From JAMQKA01 sp034521835 (GTDB lineage Bacteria > Bacteroidota > Rhodothermia > Balneolales > Balneolaceae): a DNA stretch of 64,000 nucleotides. Below are positions 1 through 10,439 of the stretch, piece by piece; position 1 is the stretch's first letter; each line of letters begins with the position of its first letter. The notes under the pieces were generated by a model that was not told the DNA's origin, searched no databases, and saw nothing but the letters and a program-made list of their open reading frames with translations. A program made the translations under genes and the position numbers. The DNA lies in assembly GCA_034521835.1 (NCBI GenBank), contig JAXHMA010000006.1, forward strand, positions 806,001-870,000, written 5' to 3'.

Positions 1-1576
1 GTTGTCGGGCTGAGTGGCTGTCCAGCTGACCATATTGTAAAATAACGACTCCATGAATTGGCGGGCCTGCGGATTGGTGCTTTGGGCTATCCGGTACCAG
101 CCAAATCCGTTCATTTGGGCGCGCCGCAAATTACCGATCTGCTGAATCGCGATAAGCGGCTGATTGGTGGCACTGCCTTCATAGCTGCTGTTGAATAGCA
201 CCGTAGAGCCTGCCGATACCTCCAGCCCCTGAATAGGGCTATACACCGCGGGAAGCCGATCGTAAGAGATTTCCGGAAGTTCCATCACCGGATGCTCAGT
301 CGACTCGACCACTGGCGCCAGGTTTACCGATACCACCGCCCGGTTTGCTGAATTTGATATAGGAAGAATTGAATTTGAGGCCGGCAGATTGTTCAACTGT
401 GAACGGGGTGTTGGAATAATGATGGAGGGCACATTTTCTAATATGGAAGAAATCTGGCTCGGAAAGCTGCGACGGTACGCCCTGGGAGGGATAACCCTGC
501 AAGACAACAAGATCGAGCGTATCGGGATCTACCGACAAGCTGCCGTTGATAAATCGATTGCCGCCCAGCCAGGTGCGGGTGCTAAGCTGCGTGTTTTCAT
601 CCTGAAGCAGGAGCGAGCGTACCAGCCGGACATCAGGATGGATTTCGAAAGCAAGGCTGAGAATACGCTGTCTGTCATCTAGTACTTCAATAGAAAAAGG
701 CTGAGCATTATTGGCGTCGGTCCACTCGCCTTCTTTTTCTGGAATCGATATTTCATACTGTTGAAGCCCCTCCTCATTGAGCTGAAGTTGAAATGAAACG
801 GTATGCGTAGAAACTGAGGCATTTGGGGTTATAGTCTGCGATTGTAGGACCTCTCCATCTGAGATTAGTTGCACCTGGAACGATTCGCCGGCAAAGCCCT
901 GGTTTAAGATATTTACCTCTACAGGGTGAGAGGTGTTGAGATAACCGGTTGAGTTTGAGACGACGTTTTGTACGACCAGATCCTGCAATCGACTGGTATC
1001 CCCAAGGGCAACAGTAAAGACCGGAATATTGAGCTCACGCGACAGGAACAGGGGATTTTGACCCTGGTTAAAGATTCCATCCGAAAAAAGAACGGCTGCT
1101 TTGGCATCCCGTTCGTTATTCCTGATGATCTCCGCAGCATTAAAGATATTGGTTGCGCTGCCATCCAGCGTGAGGCTGTCGGGGTGTCCGGGCGATACCT
1201 CATTCCCAAACATGAAATAGCGAAAGTCCAGGCGATTAATGGCTGGGAAGTTGAGGGTGGAGATCGTTTCTTCGTAGGTTTCTGCTCCTTTATACTCTCC
1301 TTTATTGACGGAGAGACTGGCCGAATTATCGAACATTACCAACACATTAGGATTTTCGTAGCGGGTGGATTCTGACCTGAACAGCGGATTTATAAGCAGG
1401 GCGATAAGGATGAGATAGGTAATCCCCCGCAACGCTATCAGGGAGTAGCGAAATGCCGGATTGATGCTCCGGATATCCTTGTATGACCACCAGGCAATAG
1501 TCAGCGTTGCTACCGCCAGCAAGAGGTAGAACCAGACGGGTAGCGCAGATTGAAAGCCTTGAAACACAAAATCCAC
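1..1576 (-). CDS. von Willebrand factor A domain membrane protein, partial, frame broken
   Basis: Two hydrophobic segments at about residues 14-31 and 44-62 anchor the protein. A VWA fold follows with a metal-site motif DNSAS at residue 83 and a second strand ending LFSDG near residue 166. The rest looks like beta-sandwich domains and runs off the left edge of the window, so the C-terminus is missing. The frame shifts near 455-465. Beyond that point the reading resumes in another frame and stays open to position 1. The gene lies 10 bp after the MoxR-type ATPase, matching the common MoxR/VWA pairing in which the ATPase acts as a chaperone for metal-dependent assembly with VWA partners. The specific target is unknown. 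BatA-type proteins are the nearest familiar comparison, but this one could belong to another VWA subgroup. Confidence 0.8.
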
Positions 1577-1586
1577 GATAGAATGG

Positions 1587-2579
1587 TTAAGCCGTTTCGA
1601 TCAGTTTGTCAATAAGCTTATCGGTCGTCAATTTTTCGGCTTCAGCAGCGTAGTTATTGATGATGCGATGGCGAAGCACCGGCTTGGCAAGGGCTTGAAT
1701 ATCTTCTTCGGTTACGTTGAATCGGCCGTGCATGAGGGCTCGCGCTTTCCCCCCGAGGATCAGGAATTGAGAGGCACGAGGACCGGCTCCCCAGCTCATA
1801 TATTTATTCACAAAATCGGGAGCAATCTCAGAACCGGGACGAGACATCGTTACCATTCGCACGGCATAGGTTAGTACGCTTTCTGGCACCGGCACTTCGC
1901 GGACGAGATCTTGCAGTTCCTTGATTTGGGCAGATTCCAGCACTGATTGCACCTGTACGTCTTGGGGCGAAGTGGTTTGGCTCACAATTTCCATCTCTTC
2001 ATCCAGACGAGGGATAATCAAGCCAAAGGTTGAACATAAAACGGTCTAGCTGAGCTTCCGGCAGGGGATAGGTCCCTTCTTGTTCAATTGGATTTTGCGT
2101 AGCCAGAACGAAGAAGGGGAGGTCCAGATCATACGTGTTGCCGGCAGCTGTCACGTGATATTCCTGCATCCCTTCCAGAAGTGCAGCCTGCGTTTTCGGG
2201 GGCGTACGATTGATCTCATCCGCCAGAATAATATTTGCGAAAACAGGTCCCTTCACAAATTTGAATACCTTGCCGCCTGTTTCTCGGTCTTCCTCCACAA
2301 TTTCAGTACCGGTAATATCACCCGGCATCAGGTCTGGCGTAAACTGTATGCGGCTGAAGGAGAGGTTAAGCGTTTGTGCTACGGTGCGGATAAGCAGGGT
2401 TTTTGCCAGGCCAGGTACACCGACGAGCACGCAATGCCCCCGCGAAAAAAGGCAGATAAGCAGCTGATCAATAATTGTTTTCTGACCAACGACAACCTTG
2501 CCGATCTGATTCTTAATATTTTCAATGGAATCCTGGAAAAATCTACCGCCTCAACTGGCTCATCGGGAATCTGTTTCAT
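1587..2579 (-). CDS. MoxR-family AAA+ ATPase, two frame breaks
   Basis: A cytosolic AAA+ ATPase with Walker A GVPGLAKT, Walker B ILADEINR, the sensor stretch FVLATQNP and the family signature GTYPLPEAQLDRF. I place the start at the ATG at 2579 (MKQIPDEP), 9 bp after the stop of the upstream chaperone gene. Two single-base breaks interrupt it. At 2537-2541 an A5 run (T5 on the coding strand) appears to lack one base; with it restored, the N-terminus reads VDFFQDSIENI. Near 2006-2010 one extra base splits DYPS from LDEEMEIV. Repaired, the protein is about 330 residues, normal for MoxR. It probably works with the VWA protein encoded next. I regard the breaks as sequence errors because both flanks keep family-typical sequence. 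Confidence 0.88.
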
Positions 2580-2588
2580 GAACAATTA

Positions 2589-4016
2589 CTATCTGGTTTG
2601 TTGTGCAAATTGGTCAGGTACCGGAATTTTGTACTCAACATATACTTCTTCCCGAAGCTTGTCGATCCATTCTCGCATTACACGATACTGCTTCTGCTGG
2701 AGCGCAATATTCTTGATTCGCTCGTAATCCTGCTTGAGATTGGCCACGTGCTCAGGAACGCGCTGATCAAGCCGCACAATGCGGTAAGCCGTCCTGGAGT
2801 TATTGCCGCTGCCCGTATTGAAGGATTTGGGCTCAGAAATTTGTCCTTCTTCATCCAGCAACAGAACGATTCGGTACATGGCCGGATCGAGCTGAGATAA
2901 AGGAATCAGTCGCCCGCCGTCCTGTGGATTCATCAGTCGTCCGCCTTGTGGTGCTGTTTGTGGATCTTCGGAGTGCTTCCGTGCCATTTCAGCGAACGTA
3001 ATATCTGGATTGTTGAGCACGCTGTCTCGGATAGCGGTTAGCGAATCGATAGCCATCTGGTCATCATAACTTTCCTGGTCAACGCTGATCAGGATGTGGT
3101 TGGTGTCGATCTGGTCGCCCATGCGCCGATTCAGGCGTATTACATGAAATCCAAACGAGGTTTCAACAACCTCGGAAATATCACCGGGCTGCAGGGCAGA
3201 AGCAGCGGCCGAATATTCAGAAACCAAATCATCGAGCGGCATCAGGGGCAACTTTCCACCACTGGAGGCAGAGGGGCCGTCGCTGTGCCGGCGTGCAAGT
3301 TCTTCAATGCTTTTGCCGTGGTTCAGCACCGAATCCCTGAGTTGTTGTGCCAGTTGACGGGCTGCCTGTTCGGCATCCTTGAGGGGAGGCGGTATCTTCA
3401 CAATTTGAGATACGGCTACCTGCTCGGGAATAGTCGGCAGGGAATCCTGGGGAATCTGATCGAAATATTCTTTTACTTCTGGACGGGTGATTTGAACCTC
3501 CTGCATCTTCTGCTGGCGGTATTTCTGGACAACCATCTCTTCGCGGTAGCTCTGCCGGAGGTCGGCCCTCAGTTGAACAATACTTTTACCCATCTGCTGT
3601 TCAACGGCCTCTTCGCTTCCCATCTGGTTTATCACCTGGTCAATACGCTGGTTGATGTTCTGGTCCACTTGCTCGTCGGTAACAGTTACAGAGTCGAGCC
3701 GGGCGTTGTCGAGCAGTATGTACCGTTCAACGACATTTTGCAAAACGGAATACCAAAGTTCTTTACTGAATTCGATCTCACGTTGGGAATTACGCCGAAG
3801 CTGTAGCATATAGTCTGCCGCCTGTTGATCAATCTCCGATTTAAGGATGGCGTGATCGTTAACAACGGCGATGATGCGATCGAGTGTTTTCTTTTCGCCT
3901 TGATTTTTTACCGGTTGTGCTGATGCCGCACCGGATTGAAGCCCGTAAGCGGCCGTTACGAAGATAAGTAGAAGAAGTGTTTTAAAAGATTTAATCATTT
4001 GTTTGTTGGAGTCCAA
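2589..4016 (-). CDS. SurA-like periplasmic peptidyl-prolyl isomerase/chaperone
   Basis: A 475-residue secreted protein. It starts with a signal peptide (hydrophobic residues about 12-30, cleavage near ASA-Q). A SurA-type helical N-domain follows (RIIAVVNDHAILKSEI). Two parvulin-like modules come next, at about 200-300 (HSDGPSASSGG) and 305-410 (HSEDPQTAPQGG). This order matches SurA, which escorts unfolded outer-membrane beta-barrels through the periplasm and binds aromatic-rich segments. It overlaps the upstream lipoprotein foldase gene by 26 nt and lies 9 bp before the MoxR gene, so the set is probably one transcript. Intact reading frame. The assignment to the SurA family is firm; the client set is inferred from the family. 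Confidence 0.9.
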   Translation of the reverse strand: MDSNKQMIKSFKTLLLLIFVTAAYGLQSGAASAQPVKNQGEKKTLDRIIAVVNDHAILKSEIDQQAADYMLQLRRNSQREIEFSKELWYSVLQNVVERYILLDNARLDSVTVTDEQVDQNINQRIDQVINQMGSEEAVEQQMGKSIVQLRADLRQSYREEMVVQKYRQQKMQEVQITRPEVKEYFDQIPQDSLPTIPEQVAVSQIVKIPPPLKDAEQAARQLAQQLRDSVLNHGKSIEELARRHSDGPSASSGGKLPLMPLDDLVSEYSAAASALQPGDISEVVETSFGFHVIRLNRRMGDQIDTNHILISVDQESYDDQMAIDSLTAIRDSVLNNPDITFAEMARKHSEDPQTAPQGGRLMNPQDGGRLIPLSQLDPAMYRIVLLLDEEGQISEPKSFNTGSGNNSRTAYRIVRLDQRVPEHVANLKQDYERIKNIALQQKQYRVMREWIDKLREEVYVEYKIPVPDQFAQQTR

Positions 4017-4935
4017 CCGTATCTAATTCAGTAGGTTCTGAGTTTGAATTCGTGCCTAAAACGTTCGTCGTTTCAATTTCATTATTCGATTGCGCGTTAA
4101 GATAAAGATTCTTTACATATGAATTGAAATGTCGTCTTCTTTTCTCCAGCCTCAGCCATTCTTTAATCTGTCCGATTAACCAGTCGAGATCCGGATGACC
4201 ACCTTCAGGCCGGGTTTCCATCAACTGAACAAAGTGGTATTCCCCATTTACGCGCTGTATGGGAGATATTTCACTGATTCCAATTCGCTGTAGCATGGTA
4301 TTCATAATATTATATTCTACAAGCGCCATCGATATAGGCCAGAATTTTTCCGATTCCTGGATGCTTGCTTCCGGATTATTTGCGTACATACGCGCGACTT
4401 CTGGCCATTCTATACCTCTCAGCAGATCCTGCCGTGCCGACTGCGCCGCTGAATGTGTGCTTGTTGACATGTGCCTGTACCGTACATACTGTTCATTTAG
4501 CACAAGCTGGTTTTTGTGCGCCTGGTAATAATTTCGGGCCTCCTCATCGGTAATTTGAAGATTCTGCTCATATTCGGCAAGCACATAATCCTTTAGGCCC
4601 TGTATGAGCACCTCCTGCTGCATGCGTTCGAGACGATGCTGAATCTCCTCATTTTGATCGATGTTCAGTCGCCTGGCTTCTTGCAGAATAAGCTGTCGCT
4701 GCACCCAGTCCTCGCGGAAAGTGTATATAGATGAGAGGCTGTCATTTTTTATCATATGATCCGGAATCTGCGCCACGGCTTCCTCAATAGTCAGGGTTTC
4801 TGTACCCACTTTGGCCAGGTGATTATTACTTTGAGTGGCCGTTTCCTGCTGCTGGCATCCTACGATGGAAAGTCCAATCCCACAAAAAAATAGCAGCACT
4901 AAATTATTCACTGTTTTCATAGGTAATGTTATCAT
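3991..4935 (-). CDS. PpiC/PrsA-like foldase lipoprotein
   Basis: The protein has a lipoprotein signal with lipobox SIVGC (cysteine near residue 27 from the first ATG). A SurA_N-like stalk (LAKVGTETLTIEEAVAQIP) and a degenerate parvulin module follow at about 150-240. The isomerase module lacks the usual HSDGPSA-type signature (it reads YANNPEASIQESE), so chaperone activity is more likely than catalysis. A second in-frame ATG at 4920 (MKTVNN) is a plausible true start. The end overlaps the SurA-like gene by 26 nt, which suggests translational coupling and shared work on outer-membrane protein folding. The C-terminal tail is rich in N, S and T and looks disordered. Confidence 0.82.
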   Translation of the reverse strand: MITLPMKTVNNLVLLFFCGIGLSIVGCQQQETATQSNNHLAKVGTETLTIEEAVAQIPDHMIKNDSLSSIYTFREDWVQRQLILQEARRLNIDQNEEIQHRLERMQQEVLIQGLKDYVLAEYEQNLQITDEEARNYYQAHKNQLVLNEQYVRYRHMSTSTHSAAQSARQDLLRGIEWPEVARMYANNPEASIQESEKFWPISMALVEYNIMNTMLQRIGISEISPIQRVNGEYHFVQLMETRPEGGHPDLDWLIGQIKEWLRLEKRRRHFNSYVKNLYLNAQSNNEIETTNVLGTNSNSEPTELDTVGLQQTND

Positions 4936-6269
4936 TTAAAAAAGCATGCCCGCGATTGTCGCCGTCATCAAGTTAGCCATAGTGCCGGCCACGACAGCCA
5001 TGATCCCAAATTTCGCCAGGTCCGATTTGCGATCCGGAGCCAGGCCGCCAATACCGCCAATCTGGATAGCAATGGACGAAAAGTTGGCAAATCCACAGAG
5101 CGCAAAGGTAGCCATAGTCGTTGTTTTTTGCGTAAGGGAACCGCTTTCCACCAGATCAGCTAGCTGTGTATATGCTACAAACTCATTCAATACAATTTTA
5201 GTACCCAGCATCGATCCCATATTTATTGCATCCGCCCATGGTACACCAATTACAAACGCAATTGGGGATATAATCCAACCCAGGATAGTTTCAATTCTCA
5301 GAGGTCCTCCTTCAATTAAACTATTAAGACCCGTGATACTTCCAAACTGTTCGAGAAAATAATTTCCCATAGCTAATAATGCTATGAATGCCAATAACAT
5401 AGCACCGACATTTGCAGCAAGTTTTAATCCCGTAGAAGCCCCGTTTGCAGCAGCATCTATCCCGTTTGCGTCAGTTGATTTTGCACTCATTTTAACTTCA
5501 CCACTCGTTTTGGGAGTTCCCGTTTCCGGGTAGAGGATCTTTGCAATAACGAGAGCAGCAGGAGCGGCCATCAGGCTGGCGCCCAAAAGCTGTTCGGCAA
5601 ACATGAGCCGCCCCACATCCAGCGCCACACCTTGCGCCTGGGCATACGGTTGCCAAGCATCTGAACGTAAGCGGCCATTACTCCACCGGCAATGGTCGCC
5701 ATACCGCCCGTCATAACAGCCAGCAATTCCGATTGCGTCAATTTTGAGATAAACGGCTTAATCACCAGCGGCGCCTCCGTCTGGCCTACAAAAATATTGG
5801 AAATGACCGAGAGCGATTCAGCTCCTGAGGTTCCCATCAGCTTCTGCATGCCGCGGGCCATAAATTCTACTATACGTTGCATTACACCGTAGTGATAGAG
5901 AATGGCTGTGAGGGAGGCGAAAAACACAATGGTAGGCAGAACCTGGAAGGCAAAAAAGTTGCCCATACTTCCTTCGGTGCCCGGGCTTCGGGCCAGATCC
6001 CCAAAAATAAAAGCGGCTCCTTCGGTGGTGAAATCCAATACGATGACAAAAAAGGAGGAGAGCCAGCTAAAAAACTGTTTGGGCCATCCAAGCGGGCCCC
6101 AGGCGGCGGCCATGGCATCACCTTTTAAAATTAGAATTGCCAGTAAAAACTGGATTCCCAGCCCGGTGAAGACAAGCCGCCAGTTAACTTCTCTGCGATT
6201 GTTGCTGAAAGCGTAGGCCAGGGCGACAATTGCGGCCATCCCTATGAGTCCTCGAACGATATCAATCAT
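4936..6269 (-). CDS. nupC: Concentrative nucleoside transporter (CNT family), frame broken
   Basis: An inner-membrane cation-coupled nucleoside importer of about 445 residues. The N-terminal half carries three membrane helices, the Nucleos_tra2 core and the gate region (SVISNIFVGQTEAPLVIKP, a CNT signature). The C-terminal half carries the substrate-binding helices (NEFVAYTQL; FALCGFANFSSIAIQIGG). One base appears to be missing near 5648, where a CC pair on the coding strand should be CCC. With it restored, the junction reads GNPYAQAQGVALDVG. A hydrophilic insert of about 40 residues (KTSGEVKMSAKSTDANG) lies before the second half. The start overlaps the end of thymidine kinase by 8 nt, so import and phosphorylation of nucleosides are coupled in one operon. 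Confidence 0.9.
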
Positions 6270-6934
6270 CTAAATCAGAGTCTTTCTTGGATTTTTTTGG
6301 TTCAGTCTGGTCGTTTTCTTTTTTGTTGGATTCGAGCGGGCGGATCGGCTTGCCGCGCCGTTTATCCAGCGGAGGACGAAAACAGTGGCGGGCCCTTGGC
6401 TCATAGGCATCGGCTTCTCCCACGAGCACACGGTCTTCATTATCGACAATACGCTGGGAATAATGCGCCATCACGCCGCTTTCTGAGCAGACAGCGTGTA
6501 GCTTGGTAACATATTCGGCGATGGCCAGCAATTGAGGCATCGGCTCGAACGGGCGCCCCTCGTAATCCATATCAAGGCCGGCTATGATAACCCGTTTACC
6601 GTCATTTGCCAGGGAGTTCGAGACCTCGATTATGCGGTCATCAAAAAACTGTGCTTCATCTATGCATATTACATCGGATTCGCCGGTAAGCAAGACAATC
6701 TGATCGGCGGTATCTACCACCAGTCCGGGCAGGGCGGACTCATCATGCGAAACGATTTCCTTGTCGCTGTAGCGGTTATCCAACGCCGGTTTCACCACAA
6801 TTACATCTTGACCAGCGATGTGAGCACGTTTGGCTCGACGGATAAGTTCTTCGGTTTTTCCACTGAACATCCCACCACAGATCACTTCGATCCAGCCTAC
6901 ATTTTGGGGGATTATGAGAGGGTTCGTAAAGCAT
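6262..6934 (-). CDS. tdk: Thymidine kinase, frame broken near N-terminus
   Basis: A type II thymidine kinase, phosphorylating thymidine to dTMP with ATP. It shows the P-loop GGMFSGKTEELIRR, Walker B VICIDEAQFFD and the lasso/substrate region, and it ends with a charged K/D-rich tail. Only one cysteine of the usual zinc ribbon pairs is clear (CSESG; later RHC). The open frame starts at MICGG, which would lack the usual leading residues. Upstream, an ATG at 6934 begins MLYEPSHNP in another frame. Removing one base from the G5 run at 6906-6910 joins it as NPQNVGWIEVICGGMF, a family-typical N-terminus. It shares an 8-nt overlap with nupC downstream and is divergent from recC. Confidence 0.9.
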
Positions 6935-7211
6935 CGAGTACAATTTCTGTTTACTGATAAAACTTTTATAGAACAGGCCTTGAATATATCTGTGTACTCA
7001 CTAAAAGAAAAGATGATTACGCGGTAATCGTTTTGGAGATCAGCAGTGAGATTTATAGCAAAAGGGCATCCAAATTAGCTGGCTACCTGATACCCGAGTG
7101 AGATCATCAGATCCAATTCTTCTTTCATCCTCATTGAACATATTATTACTTTAATTGCCGGAATAAGTGCTGGCCAGCAATAGCCGATGAACGATCTAAT
7201 CAGGAAAATAT
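6935..7211. other. Divergent intergenic region between tdk and recC
   Basis: This 277-bp stretch lies between the divergent tdk (minus) and recC (plus) starts and should hold promoters for both. It is AT-rich. A purine-rich AGGAAA sits 7 bp before the recC ATG. I see no gene or convincing operator. Confidence 0.5.
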
Positions 7212-10200
7212 ATGCTCACATTCTACCGCAGCCCCAAGCTTGAGCTTCTTGCCAATGAGCTGGTCAAGGTGTATAGCGAAAAGCCGTTGGCAGATCCTCT
7301 TGAGGAGGAGATCGTAATAGTACAGAATCATGGCATGGCGCAGTGGCTCTCCAAGTGGATGGCACGAACGATGGGCATTTCCGGCAATGTTAAATTTCCT
7401 TTTCCGGCCGAGAAAATTTGGGATTTTTATCGCACCATGGATGAAACGATTCCAAAGGATTTGCCTTCTGATCGCGAGCCAATGACCTGGGCTGTCTACA
7501 GTCTGCTGCAGAATATTTCTGACCAATCGCCCTACAAATCCGTGTGGTACTATACTCGAGGAGAAAATGGGAAGCTTAACTCTTTGAAAACCTGGAAGCT
7601 TGCCGTGCGAATTGGCGATCTTTTCGACCAGTATTTGATCTATCGTCCAACGATGATTTTGAACTGGGAAGACGATAAATATAAGGCTTCCGGAGCACAG
7701 GAGGCATGGCAGGCCGACCTTTGGAACAGGCTGCAGTCCAGATGGCAAAAAAACTACCCTGATTTGCGATGGATGCACCGGGCTGCCATCCACCGGGATT
7801 TCATGCAGGCTCTCAGGAAAGGAGACATCGACAAGGAAAAAATGCCGGAGCGACTCACCTTCTTCGGCCTCTCAGGTATGCCGCCGACCTCCATCGACGC
7901 CTTTGTTCATCTTTCTCGGCAAGTTGACATTCACTGGTTCTGGATGGATCCGGCAGCCGGTAGCTCTCTTGGATCGCTAGAGGAATCATGGGGTGGAGAG
8001 GGGCAAGAGTTTCTGTCTTTGTTCAGTAAAGCGATAGAGAAAAGCTCGGTCAATGTTGAGGAAGTTCACTTGGCAGGTGAAGAGACTGAAAAAGGGACAA
8101 GGCCCCCACAGCGAGCTGAATCCCAAACATTGGATCTCTTCACACCAACTCCCGGACTCCATCGAACTTCTCTGCCCAATCTGCAGATCCATTCCTGCCA
8201 TAGTGAACAGCGAGAGATGGAGGTGTTGCATGACAATATTCTTGAACTTTTTAACAGTAATCCAGATTTGGAGCCGGACGACATCCTCATTCTGGCACCT
8301 GATATTCAACGCTATGCGCCCTTTATCAAGGGTGTTTTCGGAACGACCGAAGAAGGACAACCGGCGATTCCTTTTACATTATTGATGATGTCAGCGGTCC
8401 ACAGAAAGAGGTGTTTAACGTTTTTTCCAAGTTTCTCAACCTGCTGGAGAGCCGTTTTAAAGTTTCGGAAGTCCTTGATTTTCTATCTAGTAGCGTAATC
8501 CGGCAGCGGTTTGATATCAGTGAGGATGAGCTAAACAGACTCTACAGCTGGATTGACGAGACAAATATTCATTGGGGATTAGATGGAGGGGACAAGGCGA
8601 AGATGGGACTGCCGTCTTCCACCCAGTTTACCTGGCTTTACGGGCTGGATCGGCTGATGATGGGATTCTCATCGCAACTGGAAGATGAGACCTTCGATGG
8701 GATTTATCCTTTTGAACAAGTGGAGGGAAGCGATGACGCGAATTTGCTGGGCAAGTTTTCGCTATTTCTAAACGCCCTGCAGCAGGCCCGCATAGATGCG
8801 CGAGCTCCCCAAAAGATGGACCGCTGGGTGTCGCTGTTCTCCGGTTGGATCAATTCATTTATTCCCTCAGACGGTGATTATATACACGCTTATAACGGGT
8901 TGAAACGGGTGGTTGATGATCTTCAACAGGCGTCTAGCCTTGCAGAGGTGGAACACGATCTTGAATATATCGTTTTGCTGGACTACCTGGATGACAAACT
9001 TTCCATGGCCGCTAGCCGGGGCGGGTACTATGGTCACGGCATTACATTTAGCGGGTTGGAGCAGATGCGGAATATTCCGCGTCCTGTAATTGGGATGATC
9101 GGAATGAATAACGAAGCCTTTCCCCGCACCAAGCTGTCGCCTGATTTTGATCTGATGACACGTAATTCGCAGCCAGGTGATCGTTCCCGCCGCAATGACG
9201 ACCGCTACCTGTTCCTGGAGGAGATGCAATCGGCCCGAGACTATTTTTACCTGAGCTATATCGGGCAGAGCAACCGCGACGACAGCAAGCGTCCGCCATC
9301 GGTGATGATTAGCGAGCTAGCAGATTTTATGAGAGATCTACCGAAACAGGAGGAAGATCTCGAAATGCAGCATCCGTTGCAGCCCTACAGCAGGAAATAT
9401 TTCACGGATGGAGAAAGCAAGCTATTCAGCTATTCCCGCTCAATGTATACGGTTAGCAAAACTATTTCCGGAGAACAACAGAACCAGCCGCTATTCTTCG
9501 GAGATGGAGATCGACTGCCAGAGGCAGATGCTACCTTTACCCGGACTTCACTGAAAGAGTTGGTGCAGTTTTTTGAGCATCCGTGTCGTTTTCTGGTCCA
9601 GAATAGGCTGGGCATAGATTTCAGGGAAGAGGATATCATCGACGAAGACAGAGAACCGTTTCAGTTGGGCGGACTCCGAAACTATCAACTAGGGCAGGAG
9701 TTACTTGACCGAACCTTGGCGGAGAAGCCCATTGTAAATTACGGGACGATTGCCCGTGCTCGTGGAATATTGCCGGATGGCTGGCCCGGTCACGAGGCTT
9801 TTCGGGAAAAGATTCGGGAGATTACCGAATACAGCGAAAAACTTAAACAGCTTCTGGCTTCGGAAAAAATGGCAAGTCTGGAGGTTGACCTGGATTTAGA
9901 GCGATATCATCTTTCCGGTCTGCTGGATTCTATGTACTCTCGACTACCAAATCCTTTTTCGATACGGAAAGCTCAGAGGCAAAGATCTGCTCAGGCTCTG
10001 GATCTACCACCTCGTATTTCAATTGAGTGATGGATTGAATCATAGCTACCAAAGCACAATGGTGGGAAAGGAAGGACGCCGACCGCGGTACGCGCATCTC
10101 AAAAAATTAGATAACGCTGGGCCTCTTCTTCATGATCTGCTGGAAATCTACTGGAAGGGATTGCATCAAAAAATACCGCTGTTTACAGAAACCTCCTACA

Positions 10201-10439
10201 AGTTCGCAAAGTACCTGCTGGAGAAGGAGTATGACCCGGACCGTGCGCTTGCCAGAGCCAGGAACAAAGAGTGGACAAGTAGCAAGTATAACAAATGGGC
10301 GGAAGATGCAGATCCCTATATAAATATTCTATTTAAAAATAGTGAACCTATTGATACGCAAGAGTTTAAAAATATTTCTTTGAAACTTTGGAAGCCGATA
10401 ATCAGCCATATTGAAATCATTGAGACACTCCATGAATAA
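7212..10439 (+). CDS. recC: Exodeoxyribonuclease V subunit gamma (RecC), two frame breaks
   Basis: The RecC subunit splits the strands and recognises Chi in the RecBCD helicase-nuclease. Its start MLTFYRSPKLELLANEL and the early motif VQNHGMAQWLSKWMA are typical of RecC. Middle and C-terminal matches include GMNNEAFPR, SFIPSDGDY-like helicase-fold remnants and the late DLLRLWIYHLVFQL. Breaks occur near 8378-8382 and at the T5 run 9955-9959, where one T appears extra; without it the sequence runs NPFRYGKLRGKDLL. Repaired length is about 1,075 residues, close to the roughly 1,120 of the E. coli protein. The stop overlaps the recB start by 8 nt. RecC is normally a degenerate helicase, so missing Walker motifs are expected. 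Confidence 0.9.

Noticed and set aside
2080..2727. A 215-codon plus-strand ORF opposite the MoxR and SurA-like genes
   Set aside because: It lies antisense to clearly conserved coding sequence and its translation resembles no protein; it is a shadow frame.
3096..3806. A 236-codon plus-strand ORF opposite the SurA-like gene
   Set aside because: The opposite strand encodes an intact, family-typical chaperone; this frame is open only because of codon bias.
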